Of a stretch of DNA of 39,674 bases, positions 15,808 to 23,489 are shown in pieces. Under the pieces are notes generated by a model, which did not search any database, had not been told where the DNA came from, and saw only the letters and a program-made list of their open reading frames with translations. Every line of letters begins with the position of its first letter. Position 1 is the first letter of the stretch. The DNA is taken from positions 1 through 39,674 of the forward strand of contig JBOGZD010000008.1 in the NCBI GenBank assembly GCA_050697155.1, written 5' to 3'. Origin of the DNA: JBOGZD01 sp050697155 (lineage in GTDB: Bacteria > Actinomycetota > Thermoleophilia > Solirubrobacterales > 70-9). Made by a program: the position numbers and the translations under genes.

Positions 15808-15837
15808 TTATTGCCGGTATCCGGCAAGAAAGCGCCA
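15801..15837 (+). repeat. Hairpin element A3 (37 bp) before the DUF559 gene
   Basis: TGGCGCCTTATTGCCGG pairs with CCGGCAAGAAAGCGCCA: 17-bp arms, mismatches at positions 7 and 10, loop TAT. Length, mismatch positions and loop size are the same as in hairpin A2 in trpF. It ends 12 bases before the GTG at 15849. Confidence 0.85.
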
Positions 15838-15848
15838 ATCCCGACCAA

Positions 15849-16645
15849 GTGGTGGCCCGGATCGCCTCTCGCCAGCACGGCGTGGTCTCCTACGAGCAGC
15901 TGATCGCGGCCGGCTTGACACCCAGCGGGGTCGCTCGCCGGGTCCGCGCCGGGCGCCTGCATCGCATCCACCGGGGCGTCTATGCGGTCGGGCACCGCGG
16001 CCTCTCCAACGAGGGCCGCTGGATGGCGGCAGTGCTCGCCTGCGGCCCCGATGCGGCGCTAAGCCACCGAAGCGCGGCCGAGCTCTTGGGCCTGCTGCGC
16101 CCGAGAGAGAACGCCTGGGTCCACGTCACGATCCCCGGCACGGCCGGACGCAAGCGACGACGTGGCATCCACCTCCACCGCCCCCCTACCTGACCAACCC
16201 GCTGACGACCACCCGCAACGGCATCAGAGTCACCACCCCGGCGCGAACCATCGCCGACCTGAAGCGCACCGCGCCCGCCCACGAGGTCCGCCGCGCCACC
16301 CGCCAGGCCGAATTCCTCGGCCTCCCGCTCGACCACCCCACCGACGGCACCCGCAGCGACCTCGAGCGCCTCTTCCTGTCCATCTGCCGTCGCCACCGCC
16401 TCCCGAAGCCCGAGGTGAACGCCCAGATCGGCCCCTACAAGGTCGACTTCCTCTGGCGCGAGCACCGCCTCGTGGTCGAAACCGACGGCTGGATCTACCA
16501 CCGCGGCCAGCAGGCGCTCGAGGACGACCACGCCCGCGACGCAGAGCTTCGCCTGCGCGGCTACACCGTGATCCGCTTCACCGACCGCCGGCTCGAGGCC
16601 GACCCGGCGGGGGTGGCGGCCGACGTCCGGGGCCTACTGGGGTGA
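15849..16645 (+). pseudogene. Winged-helix (AbiEi-like) plus DUF559 nuclease-like protein, frameshifted
   Basis: Two frames together encode one protein of about 265 aa. The first (15849-16193) has the AbiEi-type antitoxin-like wHTH: RQHGVVSYEQLIAAGL, GRLHRIHRGVYAVGH and the LSHRSAAELLGL region. It stops at 16191. The second frame (from about 16185 to 16645) continues with TPARTIADLKRT and the DUF559 endonuclease-like core: YKVDFLWREHRLVVETDGW, an Asp and Glu-x-Asp pattern as in PD-(D/E)xK folds, then RLRGYTVIRFTDRRL. The break is at a six-C run (16181-16186); one missing C would restore the gene. The homologue at 37647-38575 is intact at this position but broken elsewhere. Its function in this lineage is unknown. 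Confidence 0.75.
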
Positions 16646-17029
16646 CGATCGCTTGAGCCCGAACCGCTCGAACAGCGGCTCGCGGTCCACGTGCAGCTCC
16701 AGTCGCACCACCTTGCCGTGGCGAAACCCGAACACGTTCGCGCCCCGCTGGTCGATGGGGACGTCGCTGCCCTTTCCGTGAGCTTCGAGGCGGACCAGCG
16801 CGAGCACTTCATCACCGACCTCGGTCAGCTCCTCGAGCCGCACCGTCCACCCCGAGAAGCTGCGCAGCCAATCACGCCATACGTCCGCCGTCTCGGTGAG
16901 GCCGTGCGTGGGGCTGCCGAAGGTTCCGACCATCTCGATCTCCGGGTGTGCCCAGTCGGCGGCGCTGAAGTCACCTTGCTCCCAGGCCCGATAGATCTCC
17001 CGAACCAGCTCGACGTTCGCAGACGCCAC
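16634..17029 (-). CDS. SnoaL/NTF2-like protein
   Basis: A 131-aa cone-shaped NTF2-fold protein. ELVREIYRAWEQGDFS forms the first helix and turn, HPEIEMVG the first strand, GLTETADVWRDWLRSFSGW the middle helix and DEVLALVRLEAHGKGS plus VFGFRHGKVVRLELHVD the sheet. Such proteins are small-molecule isomerases, hydratases or simple binding proteins, and no substrate is evident. GTG 17029 is chosen because it starts just before the first helix; a longer frame reaches TTG 17092 but would overlap the divergent polA. The 3' end overlaps the DUF559 pseudogene by 12 bases on the opposite strand. Confidence 0.8.
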   Translation of the reverse strand: MASANVELVREIYRAWEQGDFSAADWAHPEIEMVGTFGSPTHGLTETADVWRDWLRSFSGWTVRLEELTEVGDEVLALVRLEAHGKGSDVPIDQRGANVFGFRHGKVVRLELHVDREPLFERFGLKRSSPQ

Positions 17030-17064
17030 CGCCGCAGTATCCCCGAGCAAGCCGGGTCCGAGCC

Positions 17065-17070
17065 TAAGAT
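17065..17070 (+). promoter_or_regulatory. Predicted -10 element of polA
   Basis: TAAGAT ends 8 nt before the GTG at 17079, with no Shine-Dalgarno between. It is consistent with a leaderless transcript and fixes the polA start. Confidence 0.55.
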
Positions 17071-17078
17071 CAAGCCCG

Positions 17079-19694
17079 GTGGCCAAGTCCAAGCAGAAGC
17101 CCGACCAAGAGCTCTTCCTGATCGACGGGAACTCGCTCGCCTACCGCGCCTTCTTCGCCCTGCCCGAGTCGATCGCCACCGCCGACGGGCGACCGACGAA
17201 CGCGATCTACGGGTTCGCGTCGATGATGGCCAAGATCCTCATCGACCACAGCCCGAAGGGGGTGATCGTCGCTTGGGACGCGGGCATGTCCGGGCGTGAG
17301 GTCGAGTACAAGGAGTACAAGGCCGGCCGGCCGTCGCGGCCCGACCTGCTTGCCGAGCAGTGGCCCCACCTGGCGCCTCTCGCCGAGGCGTTCGGGTTCC
17401 GAAACGTCAAGGTCGAGGGCTGGGAGGCCGACGACGTGATCGCCACCCTGACCCGCGAGGCGCGCGAGGCCGGGATCCCGGTGATGATCGTCTCCGGCGA
17501 CCGCGACGTCTACCAGCTCGTCGGCGACGGGGTGCGGGTGATGACCACCTCGCGCGGGGTCACCGACACGAAGGTCTACGACGCCGAGGGCGTTGTCGAG
17601 CGCTACGGGGTGCCGCCCGAGCTCGTCGCCGACCTCATCGGGCTCAAGGGCGACACCTCGGACAACATCCCCGGGATCCCGGGGATCGGCGACAAGACCG
17701 CGGCCCAGCTCCTCCAGCAGTTCGGCGACCTCGAGACCGTGCTCGGCTCGGTCGACCAGATCTCGGGCCCGAAGCGAAAGCGGAACCTGATCGAGTACGC
17801 CGACGACGCCCGGATCTCGAAGCAGCTCGCGACGCTCAAGGAGGACGTCGAGGTTCCGATCGACGTCGCGGACGAGATGCGCGGCGCCCCCGACCGCTCG
17901 AAGCTCCGCGACATCGGCGCCGAGTTCGAGCTCCGGGTGGTGATCCAGCGCCTCGACGAGGAGTGGGACGAGGTCGTGCCGGGCCGCGCGGTCGAGGAGA
18001 CGATCGAGGTCGAGGCGGTCGAGGGCACGCCCGCGGACCTCGGCGACCCGCTGTCGCTCGCCGTGAGCGATGGTCGCTGGGCGGGAAGCGACGGCGAGCA
18101 GGTGGTCGCGGGCGACGCGCCGTCGATGGACCGGCTCGCTGCCGAGCTGCGCGGCCGACCGCTGGTCGCCCACGACGTGAAGTCGCTCGGCGGTGGCGGG
18201 AGGCGGGGGCTGCTGGCGGTCGCCGGCCCGGGGGCGCTCGACCTCGCCCACGACACGATGGTCGCCGCGTACCTGATCGACCCGGCGCGGCGCACCTACG
18301 ACCTCCACGAGCTCGCCGCCGACGCCGGCCTCGCCGCCGCGCCCGCCGGCGCGGACGAAGGCCAGCTCAGCCTCGCCGCCGAGGAGGGCGACGCAACCGG
18401 GGACCCCGCCGTCGACGCGCGGCTCACCCACGAGCTGGCAGCCCGCCAGCGCGAGCGACTCGCGGACTTCGGCGTCGAGCGGGTGCTGAACGAGGTCGAG
18501 ATGCCGCTGATCGAGGTGCTCGCGGCGATCGAGCGGATCGGGATCAAGCTCGACGCCGAGCGCCTCGCCGAGATCGGCGAGGGGATGGCCGATCAGATCA
18601 CCGAGCTCGAGCGCCAGATCTTCGACCACGCCGGGCACGAGTTCACGATCGGCTCCCCCCAGCAACTCGGGCAGGTGCTCTTCGACGAGCTCGCGCTGAC
18701 CAAGAAGCGGCGCGGCAAGACAGGCTTCTCGACTGACGCCAGGGTGCTGTCGCAGATCCGCGACGAGCATCCGATCGTCGCCAAGGTCGAGCGCTGGCGC
18801 GAGCTGACCAAGCTCAGGAACACCTACCTCGACGCGCTGCCCGCGCTGATCGATCCCGAGACCGGCCGCATCCACACCACCTTCAACCAGGTGGCGACCA
18901 CCACCGGCAGGCTCTCGAGCACGAACCCGAACCTCCAGAACATCCCGATCCGCTCGGAGGTCGGGCGCCCGGTGCGCTCGTGCTTCGTCGCCGAGCGCGG
19001 CAAGCGCCTCCTGTCGGCCGACTACAACCAGGTCGAGCTGCGGGTCCTCGCGCACGTCGCCGGCGAGCGCGTGCTGCGCGAGCTCTTCGCCTCGGGCGAG
19101 GACGTCCACGCCGCGACCGCCGCGGGGATCGTCGGCGCCGATCCCGACGCGATCACGCCGGCGGAGCGCTCGAAGGCGAAGATGGTCAACTACGGGATCG
19201 CCTACGGCCTCTCGGCGTTCGGGCTCGCCGACCGGCTCCAGATCGAGCGCGACGAGGCGGCGACCTACATCGAGCGCTACTTCGAGCGCTTCCCGGCCGT
19301 GAAGCGGTTCATCGACCAGACGATCGCCCGCGCTGAGGAGACCGGGCACGTGACCACCCTGATGGGCCGCCGGCGCAACATCGGAGAGCTGCGCTCGGGC
19401 CAGCGCCAGCGCCGCCTGCTCGGCGAGCGACTCGCGGTCAGCACCGTGGTCCAGGGCAGTGGGGCCGACATCATCAAGCTGGCGATGGTCCGCTGCCAGA
19501 ACGCCCTCATGGACGCCGGGATGGAGACCCGGCTGGTGCTCCAGATCCACGACGAGCTGCTGTTCGAGGGCCCCGCCGGGGAGATCGACGACGCCACCGA
19601 GCTGGTCAGGCGGGAGATGTGCGGAGCGTTCGAGCTCGACCCTCCGCTCGCCGTCGATATCGGCGTCGGCAAGGACTGGCTGGCGGCGAAGTGA
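17079..19694 (+). CDS. polA: DNA polymerase I
   Basis: Repair and gap-filling polymerase, 871 aa. The 5' nuclease domain spans about residues 10-290 (LIDGNSLAYRAFFALP, GWEADDVIATL, VSGDRDVYQLV, KGDTSDNIPGIPGIGDKTA). The middle 3'-5' exonuclease-like domain (about 330-480) has lost the acidic residues of the proofreading motifs: it begins LSLAVSDGRW where an Asp-x-Glu is expected, so proofreading is probably absent. The polymerase domain has motif A DYNQVELR (Asp648), motif B KAKMVNYGIAYGLSAFG (Tyr705) and motif C QIHDELLFE (Asp825). Tyr705 replaces the Phe of the E. coli enzyme, as in mycobacterial and T7 polymerases, which lowers discrimination against dideoxynucleotides. A 54-base segment including the stop codon is duplicated directly downstream. 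Confidence 0.96.
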   Translation: MAKSKQKPDQELFLIDGNSLAYRAFFALPESIATADGRPTNAIYGFASMMAKILIDHSPKGVIVAWDAGMSGREVEYKEYKAGRPSRPDLLAEQWPHLAPLAEAFGFRNVKVEGWEADDVIATLTREAREAGIPVMIVSGDRDVYQLVGDGVRVMTTSRGVTDTKVYDAEGVVERYGVPPELVADLIGLKGDTSDNIPGIPGIGDKTAAQLLQQFGDLETVLGSVDQISGPKRKRNLIEYADDARISKQLATLKEDVEVPIDVADEMRGAPDRSKLRDIGAEFELRVVIQRLDEEWDEVVPGRAVEETIEVEAVEGTPADLGDPLSLAVSDGRWAGSDGEQVVAGDAPSMDRLAAELRGRPLVAHDVKSLGGGGRRGLLAVAGPGALDLAHDTMVAAYLIDPARRTYDLHELAADAGLAAAPAGADEGQLSLAAEEGDATGDPAVDARLTHELAARQRERLADFGVERVLNEVEMPLIEVLAAIERIGIKLDAERLAEIGEGMADQITELERQIFDHAGHEFTIGSPQQLGQVLFDELALTKKRRGKTGFSTDARVLSQIRDEHPIVAKVERWRELTKLRNTYLDALPALIDPETGRIHTTFNQVATTTGRLSSTNPNLQNIPIRSEVGRPVRSCFVAERGKRLLSADYNQVELRVLAHVAGERVLRELFASGEDVHAATAAGIVGADPDAITPAERSKAKMVNYGIAYGLSAFGLADRLQIERDEAATYIERYFERFPAVKRFIDQTIARAEETGHVTTLMGRRRNIGELRSGQRQRRLLGERLAVSTVVQGSGADIIKLAMVRCQNALMDAGMETRLVLQIHDELLFEGPAGEIDDATELVRREMCGAFELDPPLAVDIGVGKDWLAAK

Positions 19695-19801
19695 GGCGGA
19701 GTGCGACAGCACGAAGCCGAGCCCGGCCGCTGTTGAGGCCGCTGCTTGTGAGGCGGAGTGCGACAGCACGAAGCCGAGCCCGGCCGCTGTTGAGGCCGCT
19801 G
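19691..19801. repeat. Tandem duplication of the polA 3' end (2 x 54 bp, period 57)
   Basis: Units at 19691-19744 and 19748-19801 are identical, beginning GTGAGGCGGAGTGCGACAGC and ending TTGAGGCCGCTG. The first contains the polA TGA stop (19692-19694), and the second repeats it in the same frame 57 bases later. They fill most of the gap before the next gene. Confidence 0.95.
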
Positions 19802-19832
19802 AAGTGACGGTGTCGCGAACAGGGAGGGGCTG

Positions 19833-20270
19833 ATGGACCGGGGCGTAGCGGTGTTCGTGATGGCGGCCATGGGGGGGCTGATCGCCCTCCAGCCGGCGAT
19901 CAACGCGGGGCTGGGCCGCGCGACCGGGAACATCGCCGCGGCGCTGGTTTCGTTCGTGGTCGGGACGCTGCTGCTCGCGGCGCTCGTCGGGATCAGCGGC
20001 CAGGCGGACGGGCTCGGCTCGACCTTCGAGGTTCCCTGGTACTACCTGCTCGGTGGGGTGCTCGGCGCCGCCTGGGTGTTCACGGCCCTGGTCACGGTGA
20101 GCTCGATCGGCGCCGGCGGCGTCGCCGCGGCGACGATCACCGGCCAGCTCACCGGCTCGATCGTGCTCGACCGCCTGGGCGTACTCGGCCTCGACCAGGA
20201 GCCGATCACCTTCGAGCGGGTGCTCGGCGCCCTGTTGTTGCTCGTCGGGACCTACCTAATAGTTCGCTAG
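19833..20270 (+). CDS. DMT-family YdcZ-like (DUF606) membrane protein
   Basis: A 145-aa integral membrane protein with four to five hydrophobic segments: about residues 5-24 (AVFVMAAMGGLIALQPAI), 33-53, 66-90 (WYYLLGGVLGAAWVFTALV), 94-112 and 126-144 (VLGALLLLVGTYLIV). The motif QPAINAGLGRATGN and the conserved IGAGGVAAATITGQL match the DMT_YdcZ family of half-size transporters. Substrate is unknown; some actinobacterial relatives act as pairs, but there is no second copy here. ATG 19833 has a good ribosome binding site (GGGAGGGG). Its stop codon overlaps the convergent reductase stop in a shared CTAG. Confidence 0.85.
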   Translation: MDRGVAVFVMAAMGGLIALQPAINAGLGRATGNIAAALVSFVVGTLLLAALVGISGQADGLGSTFEVPWYYLLGGVLGAAWVFTALVTVSSIGAGGVAAATITGQLTGSIVLDRLGVLGLDQEPITFERVLGALLLLVGTYLIVR

Positions 20271-21427
20271 GCCGCCACGCGCAGCGCCGCCTTCGGGGCC
20301 GGCGCCGGAATCGCGCGGGCGAACGAGGGGTGGGCGATGCGCAGGTAGTGCCCGAAGGACCAGCGCAGGAACGACTCGCGCTCCATCCCGTGCAGGGCCA
20401 GCGCCAGCACGCGCGGCGGCACCCGCGGGATCAGGCGCTGGACCCGCAGCATCCACCGGTAATGCCACTCGTGGCGAGCCGAGAAGTCGCCGTAGCGTCG
20501 CAGCGCCGTCTCGGCCGTGGCCCGGCCATCTACCACCCGGCGCAGCTCGCGACCGCAGGCGATGGCGAAGTAGAACGCGGTGCGGATCCCCTCCGCGGTC
20601 AGCGGCAGGCAGTGCCCGGCCGAGTCGCCGACGAAGAAGATTCCGTCCGCCGTCGCCGGGCGCAGCTTGTGCGGGATCCAGTTGCCCTGGTAGCGAACCG
20701 GGTCGCGGGCAAGATCGGCGGCGAGTCGGACCGTCGGCTCCTTGACGTGAAAGCGCGGGTCGAACGAGCCGACCCCGACCCGGACCTCGTCGGCGGCGGG
20801 GAAGCTCCACGAGTAGCCGGCGGGGACGTAGCCGCGGTCGATCCAGATCTCGAGCTCGTCGCTCGCCCCCCACGGGTGCACCTCCAGTCCCCGCGAGAGC
20901 GGCCCATCGGGCGGCTGGTAGCCACCGCCTTCGGCCGCCAGCACCCGCTTCCACCCCAGGGCGTCGACCACCAGCGGCGCGGTCAGCGTGCCGCGATCGG
21001 TCTCCACGGCGACCGATGACTGGCGACTGGCGACTGGCGACTGGCGACCTTGGACCGTCGCCGTCTCAAACCCGGCGTCGCACTGCTCGAACAGCAGCTC
21101 GCAGAGCTCGCGGTAGTCGAAGGTGGAGAACGTCCACGGCAGCCGCATCCGCGCCGTGGTGTGCGGGGTGTGGATCACCAGGGTGTCGAAGGTCTGGCGC
21201 AGCGACTCGCCGACGCCCATCGCCTCGAGCCAGCCGGTGGGCGCAGCGCAGGCGGAGGTCTGACGCTCGCCGACCTCGTAGCGGTCGACGATCAGCGTCC
21301 GGGCGCCGCTTCCGGCGAGCTCTCGCGCGACCGCGAGCCCGGCGAAGCTAGCCCCGCAGACGAGTACGTCGTAGTCGCCGCGAAGCGGCGTGCGCTGCGC
21401 TCCACGCTTGGTTCGTCGCTCAGGCAT
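20267..21427 (-). CDS. FAD-dependent oxidoreductase of the geranylgeranyl-reductase type
   Basis: A 386-aa flavoprotein. The FAD-binding N-terminus is DYDVLVCGASFAGLAVAREL (about residues 18-37) followed by TLIVDRYEVGE. The second FAD motif is FFVGDSAGHCLPLTAEGIR, the GGR/lycopene-cyclase signature with the GD motif. Members reduce isoprenoid chains or oxidise phenolic or halogenated substrates, and the substrate here cannot be assigned. About ten residues near 127-136 (RQSPVASRQSSV) are encoded by the CTGGCGA heptamer microsatellite, an insertion between two strands of the substrate domain. ATG 21427 lacks a clear ribosome binding site. It is divergent from rpsA. Confidence 0.85.
   Translation of the reverse strand: MPERRTKRGAQRTPLRGDYDVLVCGASFAGLAVARELAGSGARTLIVDRYEVGERQTSACAAPTGWLEAMGVGESLRQTFDTLVIHTPHTTARMRLPWTFSTFDYRELCELLFEQCDAGFETATVQGRQSPVASRQSSVAVETDRGTLTAPLVVDALGWKRVLAAEGGGYQPPDGPLSRGLEVHPWGASDELEIWIDRGYVPAGYSWSFPAADEVRVGVGSFDPRFHVKEPTVRLAADLARDPVRYQGNWIPHKLRPATADGIFFVGDSAGHCLPLTAEGIRTAFYFAIACGRELRRVVDGRATAETALRRYGDFSARHEWHYRWMLRVQRLIPRVPPRVLALALHGMERESFLRWSFGHYLRIAHPSFARAIPAPAPKAALRVAA
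21020..21047. repeat. Heptamer microsatellite, 4 x CTGGCGA, inside the reductase gene
   Basis: Four exact copies of CTGGCGA lie in the coding sequence of the leftward reductase and are read as the peptide SPVASRQSS. The same heptamer precedes trpD at 2961-2988. Confidence 0.95.
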
Positions 21428-21457
21428 AGGAGGCCGATTCTGCCATCATTGGCCGTC

Positions 21458-22843
21458 GTGCCTGCGCCCGAAGCAACCACGGAGGCCGCTCCCGAGAGCG
21501 CTCTGGCAACGACACCGGCGGCCCCCGAGGCCGGCTCGAATGACCTCATGGTCGAGGTCGACGGACGGATGGTCCCCGACTACGACTCGACGATCAAGCC
21601 CTTCAAGGAGGGCGACGTGGTCAGCGGCGACGTCGTTCGCATCGACAAGGACGAGGTCCTCGTCGACATCGGCTACAAGTCGGAGGGGGTCATCCCCGCC
21701 AACGAGCTCTCGATCCGCCGCTCGGTCGATCCCTCCGAGGAGGTCTCGCTCGGCGAGCACGTCGACGCCCTGGTCCTGACCAAGGAGGACCAGGAGGGCC
21801 GGCTCGTGCTGTCGAAGAAGCGGGCCCGCTTCGAGAAGGCCTGGCGCCGGATCGAGGCGGCGGCCGAGTCCGGCGAGCCGGTGGAGGGCACGGTGATCGA
21901 GGTCGTCAAGGGCGGGCTCATCCTCGACCTCGGCGTGCGCGGCTTCCTGCCCGCCTCCCTGGTCGATATCCGCCGCGTCCACAACCTCGACGAGTTCAAG
22001 GGCCAGCCGCTCGAGTGCAAGGTGATCGAGCTCAACCGCTCGCGCAACAACGTCGTGCTGTCGCGTCGCGCTGTGCTCGAAGAGGAGCGCAAGGAGGTCC
22101 GCGAGCAGATCCTCGGCCGCCTGCAGCCGGGAATGGTCGTCGAGGGCAAGATCTCCAACATCGTCGACTTCGGTGCCTTCGTCGACCTCGAGGGCATCGA
22201 CGGGCTGATCCACATCTCCGAGCTCTCCTGGAGCCATGTCAATCACCCCTCGGAGGTGCTCTCGATCGGCGAGACGGTGCGGGTGAAGGTGCTCGACATC
22301 GACCGCGACCGCCAGCGGATCTCGCTCGGGCTCAAGCAGACCCAGGAGGACCCGTGGCAGCGGGTGCTGAACGAGTACAAGCCCAACGACATCCTCGAGG
22401 GCAAGGTGACCAAGGTCGTCGCCTTCGGCGCCTTCGTCGAGATCGTCCCCGGGGTCGAGGGCCTGGTGCACATCTCCGAGCTCGCCGAGCATCACGTCGA
22501 GAACCCCGGCGAGGTCGTCCAGCCGGGCCAGGAGACCTGGGTGCGGATCCTCGAGATCGACGAGGAGCGGCGCCGGATCTCGCTCAGCGTCAAGCGCGCC
22601 CAGGCAAACGACAACCTCCCACTTCGCGACCTGATCCCGCCCGAGCTGACCGAGACCGCGCAGCAGCCCGAGCAGCCGCCGGCCGAGGTCCCCGACCTCG
22701 ATCTCTCCGAGGAGGTCTACCCCGAGCCGCCCCCCGCGGCCGAGGGCAACGGCGAGGCGGAGACGCCGGAGGCAGAGAGCAACGGCGAGGCCCCCGAGGC
22801 CCCGGCGCCCGACGCCGAGCCCGCACGGCGCGACGACTCCTAA
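21458..22843 (+). CDS. rpsA: 30S ribosomal protein S1
   Basis: Binds mRNA on the small ribosomal subunit and aids initiation. The 461-aa protein has four S1 RNA-binding domains, at about residues 45-118 (VVSGDVVRIDKDEVLVDIG), 134-203 (VEGTVIEVVKGGLILDLGV), 220-288 (VEGKISNIVDFGAFVDL) and 304-374 (LEGKVTKVVAFGAFVEI), followed by an acidic Pro/Glu-rich tail ending ARRDDS. Four domains are typical of Actinobacteria, against six in E. coli. The start is uncertain: GTG 21458 with CATCAT 8 nt upstream, or TTG 21449 with GATTCT 7 nt upstream. The last codons and stop are duplicated 24 bases downstream. Confidence 0.94.
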   Translation: MPAPEATTEAAPESALATTPAAPEAGSNDLMVEVDGRMVPDYDSTIKPFKEGDVVSGDVVRIDKDEVLVDIGYKSEGVIPANELSIRRSVDPSEEVSLGEHVDALVLTKEDQEGRLVLSKKRARFEKAWRRIEAAAESGEPVEGTVIEVVKGGLILDLGVRGFLPASLVDIRRVHNLDEFKGQPLECKVIELNRSRNNVVLSRRAVLEEERKEVREQILGRLQPGMVVEGKISNIVDFGAFVDLEGIDGLIHISELSWSHVNHPSEVLSIGETVRVKVLDIDRDRQRISLGLKQTQEDPWQRVLNEYKPNDILEGKVTKVVAFGAFVEIVPGVEGLVHISELAEHHVENPGEVVQPGQETWVRILEIDEERRRISLSVKRAQANDNLPLRDLIPPELTETAQQPEQPPAEVPDLDLSEEVYPEPPPAAEGNGEAETPEAESNGEAPEAPAPDAEPARRDDS

Positions 22844-22872
22844 GCTCCCGCCCGCGACGACTCCTAAGCTCC
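22829..22872. repeat. Tandem duplication of the rpsA 3' end (2 x 20 bp, period 24)
   Basis: CGCGACGACTCCTAAGCTCC occurs at 22829-22848 and 22853-22872. Both copies carry the rpsA TAA in the same frame, and both carry a TAAGCT hexamer; the second TAAGCT is the predicted coaE -10 element. Confidence 0.95.
22865..22870 (+). promoter_or_regulatory. Predicted -10 element of coaE (leaderless type)
   Basis: TAAGCT ends exactly 7 nt before the GTG at 22878. An identical hexamer at 22841-22846 overlaps the rpsA stop codon, so the tandem duplication copied a promoter element. Confidence 0.55.
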
Positions 22873-22877
22873 GCGCG

Positions 22878-23489
22878 GTGGCCTCTGCCGCGCCCCCCCA
22901 GGCTCCCGTCCTCGTCGGCCTGACCGGCGCCGTCGCCGCCGGAAAGTCGGAGGCGCTCGCGGCGCTCGAGCGCCTCGGCGCCGCGACGCTGTCGAGCGAC
23001 GCGGTCGTGCATGAGCTGCTCGAGACCGAGCGCGTGCGCGACCTGCTGGTCGGCCGCTGGGGACCGGAGGTAGCGCCCGAGGGCCGCATCGACCGCGCCC
23101 AGGTGGGCGAGATCGTCTTCGCCCGCCCCGATGAGCTCGGGTGGCTGGAGGCGACCCTCCACCCGCTGGTTGGCGAGCGGATCGCGGCGTGGGCCGGGGG
23201 GCTGCCGGCGTCGGCGCGAATCGCGGTGGTCGAGGTGCCGCTGCTGTTCGAGACCGGAATGGACGGCCACTTCGACGCCACGATCAGCGTGATCGCGCCG
23301 GAGGCGGTGCGCGCCGAGCGTGCGGGAACGCGAGACGCGCCCGGGCTCGCCGGGCGCACGGGGCGCCAGCTGACCCAGGAGGAGAAGGCGAAGCGCGCGA
23401 CCTATGTGGTCCGCAACGACGGCAGCCTCGACGAGCTCGAGGCCGAGCTCGCCCGCCTGCTCGCCGACCTCGAGGCCGGCTCGAGATGA
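22878..23489 (+). CDS. coaE: Dephospho-CoA kinase
   Basis: Last step of coenzyme A synthesis, phosphorylating the 3'-hydroxyl of dephospho-CoA. It is a 203-aa P-loop kinase: GLTGAVAAGKSEAL contains the Walker A motif (Gly17 to Ser24), SSDAVVHELL provides the Asp of the CoA domain, VVEVPLLFETGMD is the conserved LLFE strand, and YVVRNDGSLDEL is near the end as in the family. GTG 22878 has a TAAGCT hexamer 7 nt upstream. The stop overlaps the next start as ATGA. It is commonly downstream of rpsA or polA in Actinobacteria, as here. Confidence 0.93.
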   Translation: MASAAPPQAPVLVGLTGAVAAGKSEALAALERLGAATLSSDAVVHELLETERVRDLLVGRWGPEVAPEGRIDRAQVGEIVFARPDELGWLEATLHPLVGERIAAWAGGLPASARIAVVEVPLLFETGMDGHFDATISVIAPEAVRAERAGTRDAPGLAGRTGRQLTQEEKAKRATYVVRNDGSLDELEAELARLLADLEAGSR

